Shown piece after piece: positions 29,701 to 38,750 of a stretch of DNA of 64,000 nucleotides. Source of the stretch: an uncultured Clostridia bacterium (GTDB taxonomy: Bacteria; Bacillota; Clostridia; TANB77; CAG-508); assembly GCA_934169725.1 (NCBI GenBank), contig CAKPOF010000001.1, forward strand, positions 186,001 to 250,000, given 5' to 3'. Each line of letters starts with the position of its first letter. Positions within the stretch are counted from its first letter, which is position 1. The notes beneath the pieces were generated by a model that did not search any database, had not been told where the DNA came from, and saw only the letters and a program-made list of their open reading frames with translations. A program made the translations under genes and the position numbers.

Positions 29701-32700
29701 TAACATCAGTTGACAGATATGGAGGATTTTTAGTAGGAAGGTATGAAACAACTCAAAATAGTTCAGGAAAAATCGGTCCTAAAGCAGGAGAAAACATTTT
29801 AAGTAATAAAAATTGGTATGAATTATATAAAGTACAAAATAACAGATTAAATGAAAACAATGTATATTATGGTTCGAAAATTGTAAATTCTTCTATGATA
29901 ACAGGAAGTCAATATGATGCTATGTTAAACTTTGCGTTACAGGGAAATGATAAGTCAAAAGTAACATCAACAGACTTATCATATGGTAATAAAACAGGAA
30001 ATATTGCTAAGTCTGGTAGCTATGAAAATGATAAAATTAGTAATATATATGATTTAATTTCAAATGTTTACGAAGAAACGGTTGAATCAAAAACTACAAC
30101 ACAAAGATTGATTAGAGGAGGAGCATATTTTTCTAATGTTACTGGAAAATCAGCTGCTACAAAAGCAGAAAAAATCCCAACAGATACAGCAGATGCATAT
30201 GGTTCAAGAATGGCATTGTATTTATTGGATTCAACTGATATAACTCCACCAACATTTGATGTAGAATTTACAACAGGTGTAAATAGCATAAAGGTTAATG
30301 TAACAAATGTAAAAGATGAATCAAATATAGGACAATATTATTATTCAATCTCATCAGCTGGAGATGGCACTACATGGGAAGATGAAATCGCTACCAATAC
30401 AGATACTTATACTTTTGAGAATTTACGCCAATCAAGACAATATTACATAAGAGTTAAAGTTTCAGATGAGGTTGGAAATGAAAGTAACTATGTTATAAAA
30501 AGTGCAAATACAAAATCTATGAATATTTCAAATGATGATTTATATATTAGAAGTTTTTATGGAACAAACCCTAATTGTGTAGCGATACTTGCGATGGGAA
30601 AAGAGTATGAAAGTGCAGGATTTAAAATTAAGTATAAAGTGCTAGAAAGCGAAGAAAAATTAGATGATACGACTAATTTTGATTCAAGTACATGGAATAC
30701 AGGAAATGTAATTAGTAATTTATCAGATACTAATATAATACTTGCTAAACTGGTAGATAGCAATGGAAATGAACAAGACGATTATTCAGTATTTTACTTA
30801 GATGGATATTCAGAAGAGTTTTCAAATATATATTTAAAAACAAGCAAATATACAGACATAAATGGAGAAACTGCATTTATTCCAGCAGGTTTTAGTGTTG
30901 GAGTTTCTGGTTGGACAAATACCATAGAAAAAGGATTAGTGATACAAGATGAAAATGGAAATCAATTTGTATGGGTTCCGGTAGAAAATGCAATAAAAAA
31001 TACATCTACAAGTATAACAGAACAATATACACCTATGGCTATGAACCAAAGTGGAAATAATAGTAAGTATTATGAAGGAATTCATTATACAATATCAGAC
31101 AAAGGTATATTTTCATATAGTTTAAGCAATAAAATAGGTGGAAATGCTTATAGAGAACCATCTTTAGTAACGATTAATGTTAATGGTTCAAAGGTTTATA
31201 CTTGGGATATAGAAAACACAATAATAAAAACTGGAAATAGAGATACCAATAAAGTGTTCTATAAAGTAGCAGCAGGATATAATTCAGCAGAAGAATTTGG
31301 AAAACATATAAATGAAGAATATTATAATATGATAAATTCAGTTGATAAATATGGTGGATTTTATATAGCAAGATATGAAGCAAGTATAACAGGTACAGAT
31401 AAAACAGGAATAGTTGTTAATTCAGTTCCAGATAAAAAGCCATATTCAAATGCTACTTGGTATTATATGAATTATTATCTTGATGGTAATAGATATCAAT
31501 CAAATCCATACTATAATTCAAAGAGTGTTGTATCTAATATGATATGGAATTCACAATATAGTGCAGTATTAAATTGGATAAATAGAGGAAAAAATAATAA
31601 TTTATTAGTAGATACAAAATTTGGATATCATACAGATATTGCTAATACTGGAAAAACAAAAAATGATATTATAAATAATATATTTGACTTAGCAGGGAAT
31701 GTTGGAGAAACTTGTATGGGAGTTTATTCAAATAATTCTAAAATAGTTAGAGGAGGATATTACAATCAAAATAGTAATGCAGTTAAATATACTAATCAAG
31801 ATGCAGGAACTGCAAACATACGATATGGAACAAGAACTGCTCTTTATATTGTTGATGAGGAAGATGATACTAATCCATATTTAGCCAAAAGAGAAGAAGG
31901 AATAGATAAAGACGGAAATAAAAAATATGCTGAGCCATATGCAAAATCTAATACTATTAGTGTAAAAGTTACAGCATATGATCCTGATAATACAAATGGT
32001 ACATCAGGCTCTGGAATAGCAAAATATGTATATAGTATAAGTGGAACTACAGATGAAAATGGAAATTATATTAATTATAAAGATTATACAAACTTTGGAA
32101 ATACTTATACTTATAAAGAATTAAACCAAGGTACAACATATGACATGAAAGTGACGATATATGATCATAGTGGAAAAACAGCACAAATTGATTTAGGAAC
32201 AGCAACAACTACACAATATAAAATAGATAAATCTGAAGTCTTTGTGGATGCAATATATGGAAAAGATGGGAATGGAACAATATATGTTGATTTTGATGAA
32301 TCTTTTAAAGAAATAGATAATTATTATATAGAATATCAAATAGGAAAAAATGGAGCAAATTACAATGAAAATGGAAAATGGCTAAAAACTAATTTAAAAA
32401 ATCCTCAAACTGGTGTACAAGTAAATGGATTGTCAGTTGGAGATATTGTATATGTAAGAGTAACAGATGGTACAAATGTCTTAAATATAAAAGAAAAAAC
32501 AGTAGACACAGAAGGAAATGAAAATATAACAGATTTAGGAACATCAATATATAGTTTTAATATAATGAAATTAGAAGATTATTCTAAAGTTTATGAGACA
32601 AAAACAGAAATTAAGGATGCAAATGAAGAAAAGGTAACAATACCTGCTGGTTTTGCAGTGAACAATTTACATAATGAAGTTAAAGATGGATTAGTTATAA

Positions 32701-33656
32701 AAAGAATGAAAGATAATGAAGGAAATACTATAGAAGATGGAGATGAGTTTGTTTGGGTACCTGTAAAAGATGCTAAATATGACGAAGATAAGGCTAATGA
32801 GTTAGCAAATAGTTCAACAAGTGATAATACATATAAACCAATGGCAAGAAAACAAGGAAATTATGCTACGACAGATTCGAATTACTATGAAGGAATATTA
32901 TACAATTATTCGATAAATTGTAAAACAGGTTCTTATGTACAAGCTACCACAAATGTATTAGGAACTTCTAAAAATAATAGAGAAGTAAGTTTAATCACTA
33001 ATAGTGGAACACAATTAGGATGGAAATATATAAATAGTGGAACATCATATGATGCTTCTGAAACTTATTATAATAAAATATTACATTTTAATTCTGCAAA
33101 TGCATTTGGAGAATATATGAATGAAAGTTATAATGAAATGGTAAATTCGGTAGCTAATTATGGAGGATTTTGGGTAGCAAGATATGAAACATCAGCACCA
33201 ACTAAAGGAATAATACAATCTACTAGTGGCAAAAAAGTAATGACAGCAAATTGGTATGATATGTATTATAATCAAGAAAGTAAGATAAATAGTAACAATC
33301 CATATTATAATAGCAATGATGTTGTTTCAACAATGATTTTTGGTAGCCAATGGGATGCAATGCTTAACTGGATGCTTACAGGAAGTGACTCAAGTAAGAT
33401 TTTTAAAGTAATTGGAAATCATGAAGATGTTGTAGCTACAACTGGGAAATATGGAAGTGACTATATAAATAATATATTTGATACAAGTTCAAATGTTAGA
33501 GATATGACACAAGAAGCAAGCAATACTTCATTTAGGGTATATAGAGGAGGAACTTATGGTATAAATGGCAATACTGTATCAAGTGACCGTAATAATGCTG
33601 GAACAACAAGTGCATCAAGTATTATAGGTACAAGATTTACGCTTTATTTGAAATAA
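26790..33656 (+). CDS. Giant secreted adhesin-like protein with three FGE/C-lectin-like domains
   Basis: 2288 residues. A SipW-type signal (VSYARYV) is followed to about residue 810 by repeated Ig/FN3-like modules marked by YYLWVKD or YYIKVET and GNV. Three FGE-sulfatase/CLec-like domains follow at about 815-1150, 1360-1690 and 1947-2288, each with NEFVWIP-type, YGGF..RYE-type and RGG-type motifs, separated by further Ig-like modules. They resemble the variable domain of the DGR target, but the DNA does not match the template repeat, so they are not DGR targets. No LPxTG or C-terminal anchor is seen; retention may depend on the fibre proteins encoded upstream. Confidence 0.7.
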   Translation: MKLKNKIKFIIIFSILMMSIFTVSYARYVLNKSVDVNIYAPPSDAGSLDCSIKNKENIYNVSTNDDKITVSSKITISNKYNIQIKSYYAWTTSNTAPSDDDYKEFNFENNEYNVTRENTGIGTYYLWGKIEYISEIGEKKNIVKCSKMITVALGDIKITIDNDAEFLTGDVTAKISYVGEYKYNTKAGYGKTEEEAKLNANSNTADYITITKEEVDTIYYIYAVAENAEGNKITNIFKIDNIDNIKPTINEITPSFARAKVSLSDNKSGIKEYAVTTTNNEPKIYNNILDEATQNLEIYIDNLQNNTMYYLWVKDRVGNVVSKEFKTLNLSYEVTPSLNEWTSTKTTINFCNLGDATLTYNLGEETNYPYDKNKGIEIYENKVINYILQDGSNQITGKINVNNIDKIAPRVSVISDYEKITITGTDTESGITGYFVTDTEVEDITKVDFTTISNTKNLKCDVTKDYLGKDLLYNKQYYVYVKDKVGNMSRGEVISKIDVTKPIIKITKVSSNTNSVTVEIIGEDTESGLTGNYRYYISTKEGIYDEEPIETINTKYTFSNLEHNKTYYIKVETQDIAGRIGTAETLIKTNELVINNDNSEITFTNAYWSSNIQTVKLKTITNYKMRYQIVKKGGTLELSNSYWSEAVESGTEVTGLENGDILYVRLYDGTNNSSNWATYNVINPMMENYPTLTEEQMQKITIANFNILTYSVNKDEIQVAASTYNSNTLTYNYYMKNVKTDEYNLVMTSSTYNEKVTINQPQEYQIYSTICVQLNNNEQGTLTRSKNKTITIANEAIDIGTISDKNKTYIDSEYFTAIVPKGFQVSNASDENKVSNGLVLQDNNKNEFVWIPVQNTIYNETDTSLSTSRYYTPMVRHQKENYNYFEKIYYSFNGATGNGNITDTGYRLGGAKDIEPSLITGNSLDKYTWNISKNPFGSSYDAEKSKYNGILGFESSYDFGNYLNTEYTNMITSVDRYGGFLVGRYETTQNSSGKIGPKAGENILSNKNWYELYKVQNNRLNENNVYYGSKIVNSSMITGSQYDAMLNFALQGNDKSKVTSTDLSYGNKTGNIAKSGSYENDKISNIYDLISNVYEETVESKTTTQRLIRGGAYFSNVTGKSAATKAEKIPTDTADAYGSRMALYLLDSTDITPPTFDVEFTTGVNSIKVNVTNVKDESNIGQYYYSISSAGDGTTWEDEIATNTDTYTFENLRQSRQYYIRVKVSDEVGNESNYVIKSANTKSMNISNDDLYIRSFYGTNPNCVAILAMGKEYESAGFKIKYKVLESEEKLDDTTNFDSSTWNTGNVISNLSDTNIILAKLVDSNGNEQDDYSVFYLDGYSEEFSNIYLKTSKYTDINGETAFIPAGFSVGVSGWTNTIEKGLVIQDENGNQFVWVPVENAIKNTSTSITEQYTPMAMNQSGNNSKYYEGIHYTISDKGIFSYSLSNKIGGNAYREPSLVTINVNGSKVYTWDIENTIIKTGNRDTNKVFYKVAAGYNSAEEFGKHINEEYYNMINSVDKYGGFYIARYEASITGTDKTGIVVNSVPDKKPYSNATWYYMNYYLDGNRYQSNPYYNSKSVVSNMIWNSQYSAVLNWINRGKNNNLLVDTKFGYHTDIANTGKTKNDIINNIFDLAGNVGETCMGVYSNNSKIVRGGYYNQNSNAVKYTNQDAGTANIRYGTRTALYIVDEEDDTNPYLAKREEGIDKDGNKKYAEPYAKSNTISVKVTAYDPDNTNGTSGSGIAKYVYSISGTTDENGNYINYKDYTNFGNTYTYKELNQGTTYDMKVTIYDHSGKTAQIDLGTATTTQYKIDKSEVFVDAIYGKDGNGTIYVDFDESFKEIDNYYIEYQIGKNGANYNENGKWLKTNLKNPQTGVQVNGLSVGDIVYVRVTDGTNVLNIKEKTVDTEGNENITDLGTSIYSFNIMKLEDYSKVYETKTEIKDANEEKVTIPAGFAVNNLHNEVKDGLVIKRMKDNEGNTIEDGDEFVWVPVKDAKYDEDKANELANSSTSDNTYKPMARKQGNYATTDSNYYEGILYNYSINCKTGSYVQATTNVLGTSKNNREVSLITNSGTQLGWKYINSGTSYDASETYYNKILHFNSANAFGEYMNESYNEMVNSVANYGGFWVARYETSAPTKGIIQSTSGKKVMTANWYDMYYNQESKINSNNPYYNSNDVVSTMIFGSQWDAMLNWMLTGSDSSKIFKVIGNHEDVVATTGKYGSDYINNIFDTSSNVRDMTQEASNTSFRVYRGGTYGINGNTVSSDRNNAGTTSASSIIGTRFTLYLK

Positions 33657-33683
33657 AAATATTGCTAATAGTGAGGTGAGAAA

Positions 33684-34193
33684 TTGAGGTTGAAAAGACA
33701 AAATAATAAAAAACAACATAAATTGAAATTTATTATTCCTGGAATTATTATAATAATTTGTATAGTTCTAGTTTTGATAGTAAAAATTAATAAGAAAAAA
33801 GATGAATTAAATGATAATTCAAAAGAAAACGATGAAGGAATATCTCTATATGATACTTCTATAAGTGAATATGTTAAAGAAACTGAAGATGGAATAAAAC
33901 TTAATACAAGTTCACTTATAAATTCAGATAAAATGCTTGATAATTTAACAATTACAGATATTCAATTGACATATAATTCTGGAACAACTAGTTTAACTGC
34001 AAATGTAACAAATAATTCTAATGTTGAAACACCAATCACAACAATAACAGCGATACTTAAAGATGAAAAAGAACGAGAAATTTGTAAAGTTAAAGGGGTT
34101 ATAAGAGCATTAAAGATTGGAGAAACAGGTAGATTAAATATTTCTATGTCAGGAAATTTTATAACTGCATATAATATAGAATTTTCTAAGTAA
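33684..34193 (+). CDS. Membrane-anchored protein with FxLYD-like domain
   Basis: 169 residues: a very basic N-terminus, one membrane helix (about 17-36), a polar spacer, then an extracellular domain (about 80-168) with LTITDIQLTYNSGTTSLTA and LKIGETGRL, a pattern typical of the FxLYD/DUF5067 beta-sandwich. The start is TTG 33684, 5 bases after GAGGTGAG. It is the last gene of the cargo operon and could tether or assemble the secreted proteins. Confidence 0.6.
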   Translation: MRLKRQNNKKQHKLKFIIPGIIIIICIVLVLIVKINKKKDELNDNSKENDEGISLYDTSISEYVKETEDGIKLNTSSLINSDKMLDNLTITDIQLTYNSGTTSLTANVTNNSNVETPITTITAILKDEKEREICKVKGVIRALKIGETGRLNISMSGNFITAYNIEFSK

Positions 34194-34248
34194 AAATATA
34201 CTAAAAATTTTATATGGTAGTATAACCTACTATAAATTTTTACAAAAT

Positions 34249-34290
34249 TAATAGAAACGGAAGAAAAAATATCTTTCGTTTCTATTTTTT
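34249..34290. terminator. Terminator between converging genes of the element
   Basis: AATAGAAACGGAAG (34249-34262) pairs, with one mismatch, with CTTTCGTTTCTATT (34273-34286), followed by T residues. It closes the cargo operon. Confidence 0.7.
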
Positions 34291-35211
34291 ACTTATAAAT
34301 TCAGATGGTGCTATTTCAAATTTTATATTAAAACAATTAAATTTATCTGTTTCATTATTTTCCAAATAGTCTAAGTAAATATCAAGTTCGTCAATATTTT
34401 TACAAGCAGAAATTATTGCTGGATGTAAATTATAATTGAATAGTAATTCCATTCCTAAATCAAAGGCTTCTTTAATAGATTTTTGTTCTTTGTTTTTTAC
34501 AAGACGAAAAGCTTCTTTAAAGCGTGAAAAACTAAGATTTTTAAAATTTGAGTAAGGAATTGTAAATTCATTTTCAATTACTTCATTTATATTCTTATAT
34601 TTTAATTTATTTTCAGACAAGATGGATTCTAGATTATCTAAAGTGAAAGGTAATATTACTTTTCCTTGCATTTCAGAAATTATAAGAGTATTTTCTAGTA
34701 AATTATCAGGTATATTAGAATTTGGTAAGCTTGGTATTAGATTTTTATTTGTATTATCTGAGTCAGAACACTGGGTAGTAATTATATTGGCAGTGGAGCA
34801 AGCCTTTTGAAAATCTAATTTGGTATAATTTATAGTATTAATAAAAAAATCTTCAACATTGATAATACAAGTAGATATATTACTTGAAATCTCATTAAAA
34901 TCTTTAAAAAATATATCTAAAGCCACAATATCATTGGAAGCTTTTATAATATCTAAGTTATGTATATAATCATTAGCATTAGAAATACATTTATCAATTT
35001 TATCATTTTTTTCTTTTAGCATATTTAGAAAATCTACAAGTTGAGATGAATAATCAGCAAATGAAACATCTGAGGGATAGTCAGATATTTTTAATATGTA
35101 TTGTAATATTTCACTTTTTTGCTTTTTTAAAATTGTTACACTTGCATTTATTGTATTTGAAAAAATAGTCAAAATTTTATTTTTTTCAATATTATCATTT
35201 AATGTATCCAT
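34282..35211 (-). CDS. Unknown protein of the spoIVA element
   Basis: 309 residues. The N-terminal half (1 to about 150) is helical and probably coiled coil, with a Cys-containing segment; the middle has EMQGKVILPFTLDNLE; the C-terminal part has FSRFKEAFRLVKNKEQKS and LHPAIISACKNIDELDIYLD. No membrane segment or catalytic motif is seen. It is transcribed towards the cargo operon and away from the recombinase. Candidate roles include a regulator or an excision factor, but nothing in the sequence proves either. Confidence 0.5.
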   Translation of the reverse strand: MDTLNDNIEKNKILTIFSNTINASVTILKKQKSEILQYILKISDYPSDVSFADYSSQLVDFLNMLKEKNDKIDKCISNANDYIHNLDIIKASNDIVALDIFFKDFNEISSNISTCIINVEDFFINTINYTKLDFQKACSTANIITTQCSDSDNTNKNLIPSLPNSNIPDNLLENTLIISEMQGKVILPFTLDNLESILSENKLKYKNINEVIENEFTIPYSNFKNLSFSRFKEAFRLVKNKEQKSIKEAFDLGMELLFNYNLHPAIISACKNIDELDIYLDYLENNETDKFNCFNIKFEIAPSEFISKK

Positions 35212-35394
35212 TGAATCACCTCTTAATAAAATATATTATATCTAAATATTTATTAAAAGTCTATTAGATATTAAATTTTAATTAAATATTTATTTTTATT
35301 TCGTTATATTGTTATAAAAAAGCGTGAAAAAGAAATAAAAATATAGTAATAATTACATTACTTCATCAATATACATTAACTGAGGTGGATATAA

Positions 35395-35547
35395 TTGGAG
35401 AAAATATTTGATGAGATTGATACAAAAACTTTTGAAAAGTTTGAAAAAAGTATAAAAGAAGTATTAAGTATATATTTAATTAATTCTGCGAACGAACAAG
35501 GACTAATTGATGACAAAATGAAAGATTATATAATAAGGAGTATATAA
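35395..35547 (+). CDS. Small protein upstream of the serine recombinase
   Basis: A 50-residue acidic/basic helical protein with a TTG start preceded by AGGTGG. It lies 29 bases before the recombinase and is probably co-transcribed with it. Its size and place make it a candidate recombination directionality factor, but no family was recognised. Confidence 0.45.
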   Translation: MEKIFDEIDTKTFEKFEKSIKEVLSIYLINSANEQGLIDDKMKDYIIRSI

Positions 35548-35576
35548 ATTTTTTTTTACAAAGGAGGTCTTGAAAA

Positions 35577-37208
35577 TTGGATTTATATACAATAAGAAGA
35601 GAGTTGATGTCAGGAAAGACAATATATGATTTGCCATTAAGAGTTACATATTATGCCAGAGTATCAACAGATAAGGAAGAACAAAAGAATTCATTAGAAA
35701 ACCAAGATATATATTATAAAAATAAAATCTTAGAAACACCAATGTGGACATTAGTGCATGGATATAATGATAAAGGTATAACAGGAACATCGACTAAAAA
35801 AAGACGTGATTTTAATGATATGATTGCTGATGGACTAAATGATATGTATGACTTAATATTAACAAAAGAAGTATGCAGATTTGCAAGAAACACATTAGAT
35901 ACACTTCAATTAACAAGGAATTTATTAGCAAAAGGAAAAGGTGTTTATTTTGAACTTGATAATATAAATACATTAGAACAAGAGGGAGAATTGAGGCTTA
36001 CAATAATGGCATCACTTGCTCAAGATGAGAGTAGAAGAATATCAGAAAGAGTAAAGTTTGGATTCAAAAGATCAATTGAAAAAGGAAGAGTTCTTGGAAA
36101 TAATTCTATATGGGGATATGAAAAAAACAATTGTAAATTAGAAATTAATGAAGATGAAGCAAAAATAGTAAAAAGAATTTATGAAATATATGCTACAGGA
36201 GATATAGGAATAAGAAAAATCGGAAAAAAACTAGCAGAAGAAGGAATATATACAAGAAAAGGAGAAAAATTTGCATACTCAACAATAAAAAGTATATTAA
36301 CAAATCCTAAATATAAAGGATTTTACTCTGGAAATAAAACAAGAGTAATAGATTTTATGACAAAACAAAGAGTTACATTAGGAGAGGATGAAATTGTTGA
36401 GTACAAGACTACAGAAGATGTTGTACCACAAATTATTGATGATAAAATATGGGATAGATGCAATGAAATCTTTAAAGAAAGAAGTGAGAAGGCAAAAAGT
36501 GAAACATCAGGATATAATACAAAATATAAATATTCTGGAAAAATAGTTTGTAAAAAAGATGGACAAAGTTATTGGAGAACAATTAGCAGAGGAAAAGAGT
36601 TTTGGCAATGTGCATTATATAAGAAAAAGGGCATAAGTGGTTGTTCAAATAATGTTAATATTTATACTGAAACATTAGATAATGTTTTAAAGAAAATATT
36701 TGATGAACTATTTGTAAATAAAAAAAGTTATATAGAAGAATTAGTAGGTAAATGTGCAAAGTGTTTTAAGGATTGCTCTACAGAAATTGACATAGAAATG
36801 GTACAAAATAAGATTGAAGGATTAAAAAGAGAAAAGAAAAAACTTATAAAATTATATACAACAGAACTCATTGATGAAAAAGAATTTGAAGAAGAAAACA
36901 ATGTATATAATGAAAAAATAATAAGTTGTGAAAATGAGTATCAACAACTTTTAATATCGAGAAAAGAAAATAGTATAGATAAGAAGATGGAAACTCTAAA
37001 GAAAAGTTTTGAGAAAGACATAGAATTTTATCATGGAATTCCAGATCAACTTGTTGATGTTATATTACAACAAATAAAAGTTGAGAAGATTGATGATACT
37101 GGATTAGCAAATTTAGAAATAATATTGAAAATAGGATTAACAGTTAATTTGTTATATAAAAAGAAAAAAATAATTAAGTACATAGAAAAGCAACAGGTTG
37201 CTAGTTAA
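35577..37208 (+). CDS. Large serine recombinase of the spoIVA element
   Basis: 543 residues. The resolvase-type catalytic domain (about 20-170) has YYARVST with nucleophile Ser30 and the conserved Arg-rich region with ESRRISERVKFG. A recombinase domain (about 190-290) follows, then a zinc-ribbon (C331, C345-like cysteines in IVCKKDG, FWQC and SGCS) and a C-terminal coiled coil (about 400-480). This is the build of large serine integrases such as SpoIVCA of the skin element. The start is TTG 35577, spaced 9 bases after GGAGG. It lies just inside one end of the element and would catalyse integration and, with an accessory factor, excision. Confidence 0.92.
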   Translation: MDLYTIRRELMSGKTIYDLPLRVTYYARVSTDKEEQKNSLENQDIYYKNKILETPMWTLVHGYNDKGITGTSTKKRRDFNDMIADGLNDMYDLILTKEVCRFARNTLDTLQLTRNLLAKGKGVYFELDNINTLEQEGELRLTIMASLAQDESRRISERVKFGFKRSIEKGRVLGNNSIWGYEKNNCKLEINEDEAKIVKRIYEIYATGDIGIRKIGKKLAEEGIYTRKGEKFAYSTIKSILTNPKYKGFYSGNKTRVIDFMTKQRVTLGEDEIVEYKTTEDVVPQIIDDKIWDRCNEIFKERSEKAKSETSGYNTKYKYSGKIVCKKDGQSYWRTISRGKEFWQCALYKKKGISGCSNNVNIYTETLDNVLKKIFDELFVNKKSYIEELVGKCAKCFKDCSTEIDIEMVQNKIEGLKREKKKLIKLYTTELIDEKEFEEENNVYNEKIISCENEYQQLLISRKENSIDKKMETLKKSFEKDIEFYHGIPDQLVDVILQQIKVEKIDDTGLANLEIILKIGLTVNLLYKKKKIIKYIEKQQVAS

Positions 37209-37231
37209 AAGTCCATAAAGGGCTTTTTTCT
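37207..37231 (+). terminator. Terminator after the serine recombinase
   Basis: AAAGTCC and GGGCTTT flank a 5-base loop and are followed by TTTT, overlapping the recombinase stop. Confidence 0.6.
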
Positions 37232-37442
37232 TTTCAAATCGTTGACAATTTGCTTGAACAGATTTAGAAGACAACCAATATAAAAATGGGATGTATTTAA
37301 ATGGAATTATATGAAATTAGGTTTGAAAAAATAAACAATGAGTAATATGCAAAATATATGTGGAATATATAGAGAAAAATCATGCTAAATAAAAAATAAA
37401 TTTCCACCTCAACTTGGAAATGAGTGAGGTGGATAAAAAAAG

Positions 37443-37466
37443 TATCTGTTTAGATCTGATTATATG
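37443..37466. other. Right attachment site of the spoIVA element
   Basis: The 12-bp arm TATCTGTTTAGA (37443-37454), ten bases, then the core TG (37465-37466; CA on the coding strand) within the CAT codon of spoIVA. It is the mirror image of the left site. Confidence 0.75.
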
Positions 37467-38666
37467 TATAGAAGGAGCCATAGCTTTTAGTCTAACTCCA
37501 AATCTAGAACCTTGTTTTACCATTTCTGGTTCTTCTAAGATTAATTCATCCATTGAAGGAGTTACAATTCCATAACCTTTTCTGTTTACTTCTTCTAATG
37601 CATATGAAACTTTATCGTATTTCTTTTTGGTATCAGCAAGTTTAGATATTATACTAAATAAATCGCCTTCATTAGAAACAGATACACCAGTAATTTCAGA
37701 TAATACTTTATAAAATAATTCATCTTTTAAAGATATTTCAACAGTAATTTTTCCTGTTCCTAGTTGAATATCAGAAATAGATGTTTTAGAAATAATTTCA
37801 GTTTGATTTATACTTTCTACACAATTTGTAATTTCTTTCAAAACATTTATACTAGAAAAAGCGTTTGTAATTTCCTTTAATAATTCAACTCTTAGAGGAT
37901 GATTCATATCTAAGCCATCAATCCATCTAGGGAATTTTATGCATATTTGATCAACCGGAAATTCATAAAGGATTTTTGAAAACATTGTATTTATATCATC
38001 TATAGTTAAATATTCACAGTTAAGAGGCATAACAGATGTATTGTATTTGATACTTAATTTTTTTGCTAATTCTTGTGTTGATTCAGAATTCGGGTCATTA
38101 GAATTAAGTAAAACAATAAATGGTTTGTTAAGAGCTTTTAATTCATTTACCACTCGTTCTTCTGCTTTTATATAATCATCTCTAGGAATATCTGTAATAC
38201 TACCATCAGTTGTTACTAAAAAGCCAATTGTTGAGTGTTCTTCTATTACCTTTTTAGTTCCAATTTCTGCAGCTGTTTCAAATGGGATTTCTTCATCTGA
38301 CCAAGGGGTTTTTACCATTCTAGGCATATCATCTTCTAAATATCCAATTGCATTATCAACTAAATAACCTACACAATCAACTAATCTTGTTTTGAATTTT
38401 AAATTATCATTTAGAGTAATTTCTATTGCTTCGTTTGGAACAAATTTAGGTTCTGTTGTCATGATTGTTTTGCCACCAGCACTTTGAGGTAATTCGTCTT
38501 TAGCCCTTTCTTTTTTATATTCATTATCAATATTTGGAATTACTAACAAATCCATAAATCGCTTTATAAAAGTAGATTTACCAGTTCTAACAGGACCGAC
38601 TACTCCAACATAAATATCTCCATCAGTTCTTTTAGCAATGTCCTGATACAATTTCGTATTTTCCAT
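37464..38666 (-). CDS. spoIVA: spoIVA, 5' part (codons 1-401), stage IV sporulation protein A
   Basis: 401 codons of SpoIVA on the minus strand, from ATG 38666 (AAAGGAGG upstream) to CAT 37466-37464. The P-loop GPVRTGKST, the TTEPKFVPNEA region and the Walker-B-like VDCVGY belong to its TRAFAC-type ATPase domain. SpoIVA polymerises with ATP on the forespore membrane as the base of the spore coat. In the uninterrupted reading the chain runs on for 27 element-encoded residues to a stop at 37380, giving a 428-residue truncated protein without the C-terminal domain. The C-terminus is at 22941-23219. Confidence 0.95.
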
Positions 38667-38719
38667 CTATATACCTCCTTTAATAACTTTCAAAATGTTT
38701 GTACTAAATAACTTTAATT

Positions 38720-38750
38720 AATGTATATTTAGCTTTTTATACCTTTATGA
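38720..38750 (-). promoter_or_regulatory. Possible sigma-E-type promoter of spoIVA
   Basis: On the minus strand TATACATT (38727-38720) resembles the sigma-E -10 element CATACANT, and TCATAAA (38750-38744) resembles its -35. The 16-base gap is slightly long. SpoIVA is sigma-E controlled in B. subtilis. Confidence 0.35.

Larger units (their letters stand above)
23219..37465. mobile_element. 14.2-kb skin-like intervening element inside spoIVA
   Basis: The two halves of spoIVA face the element from outside, on the same strand and in the same frame. Joining CAT at 37464-37466 to the codon after CAT 23217-23219 gives a 492-residue SpoIVA, the length of the B. subtilis protein, with a normal junction (APSIH|LIKTNV). 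A large serine recombinase lies 256 bases inside one end. Inverted 12-bp arms sit 10 bases from the 2-bp core at both ends, as expected for a split serine-integrase attP. Cargo: a SipW signal peptidase, four TasA-like secreted proteins, a 2288-residue surface protein and two unknown proteins. Excision in the mother cell would restore spoIVA. Confidence 0.9.

Noticed and set aside
29200..33656. The FGE-like domains of the giant protein as extra DGR variable repeats
   Set aside because: Their DNA has no match to the 115-bp template, including its invariant GC-rich end, and no adenine-specific pattern can be aligned.
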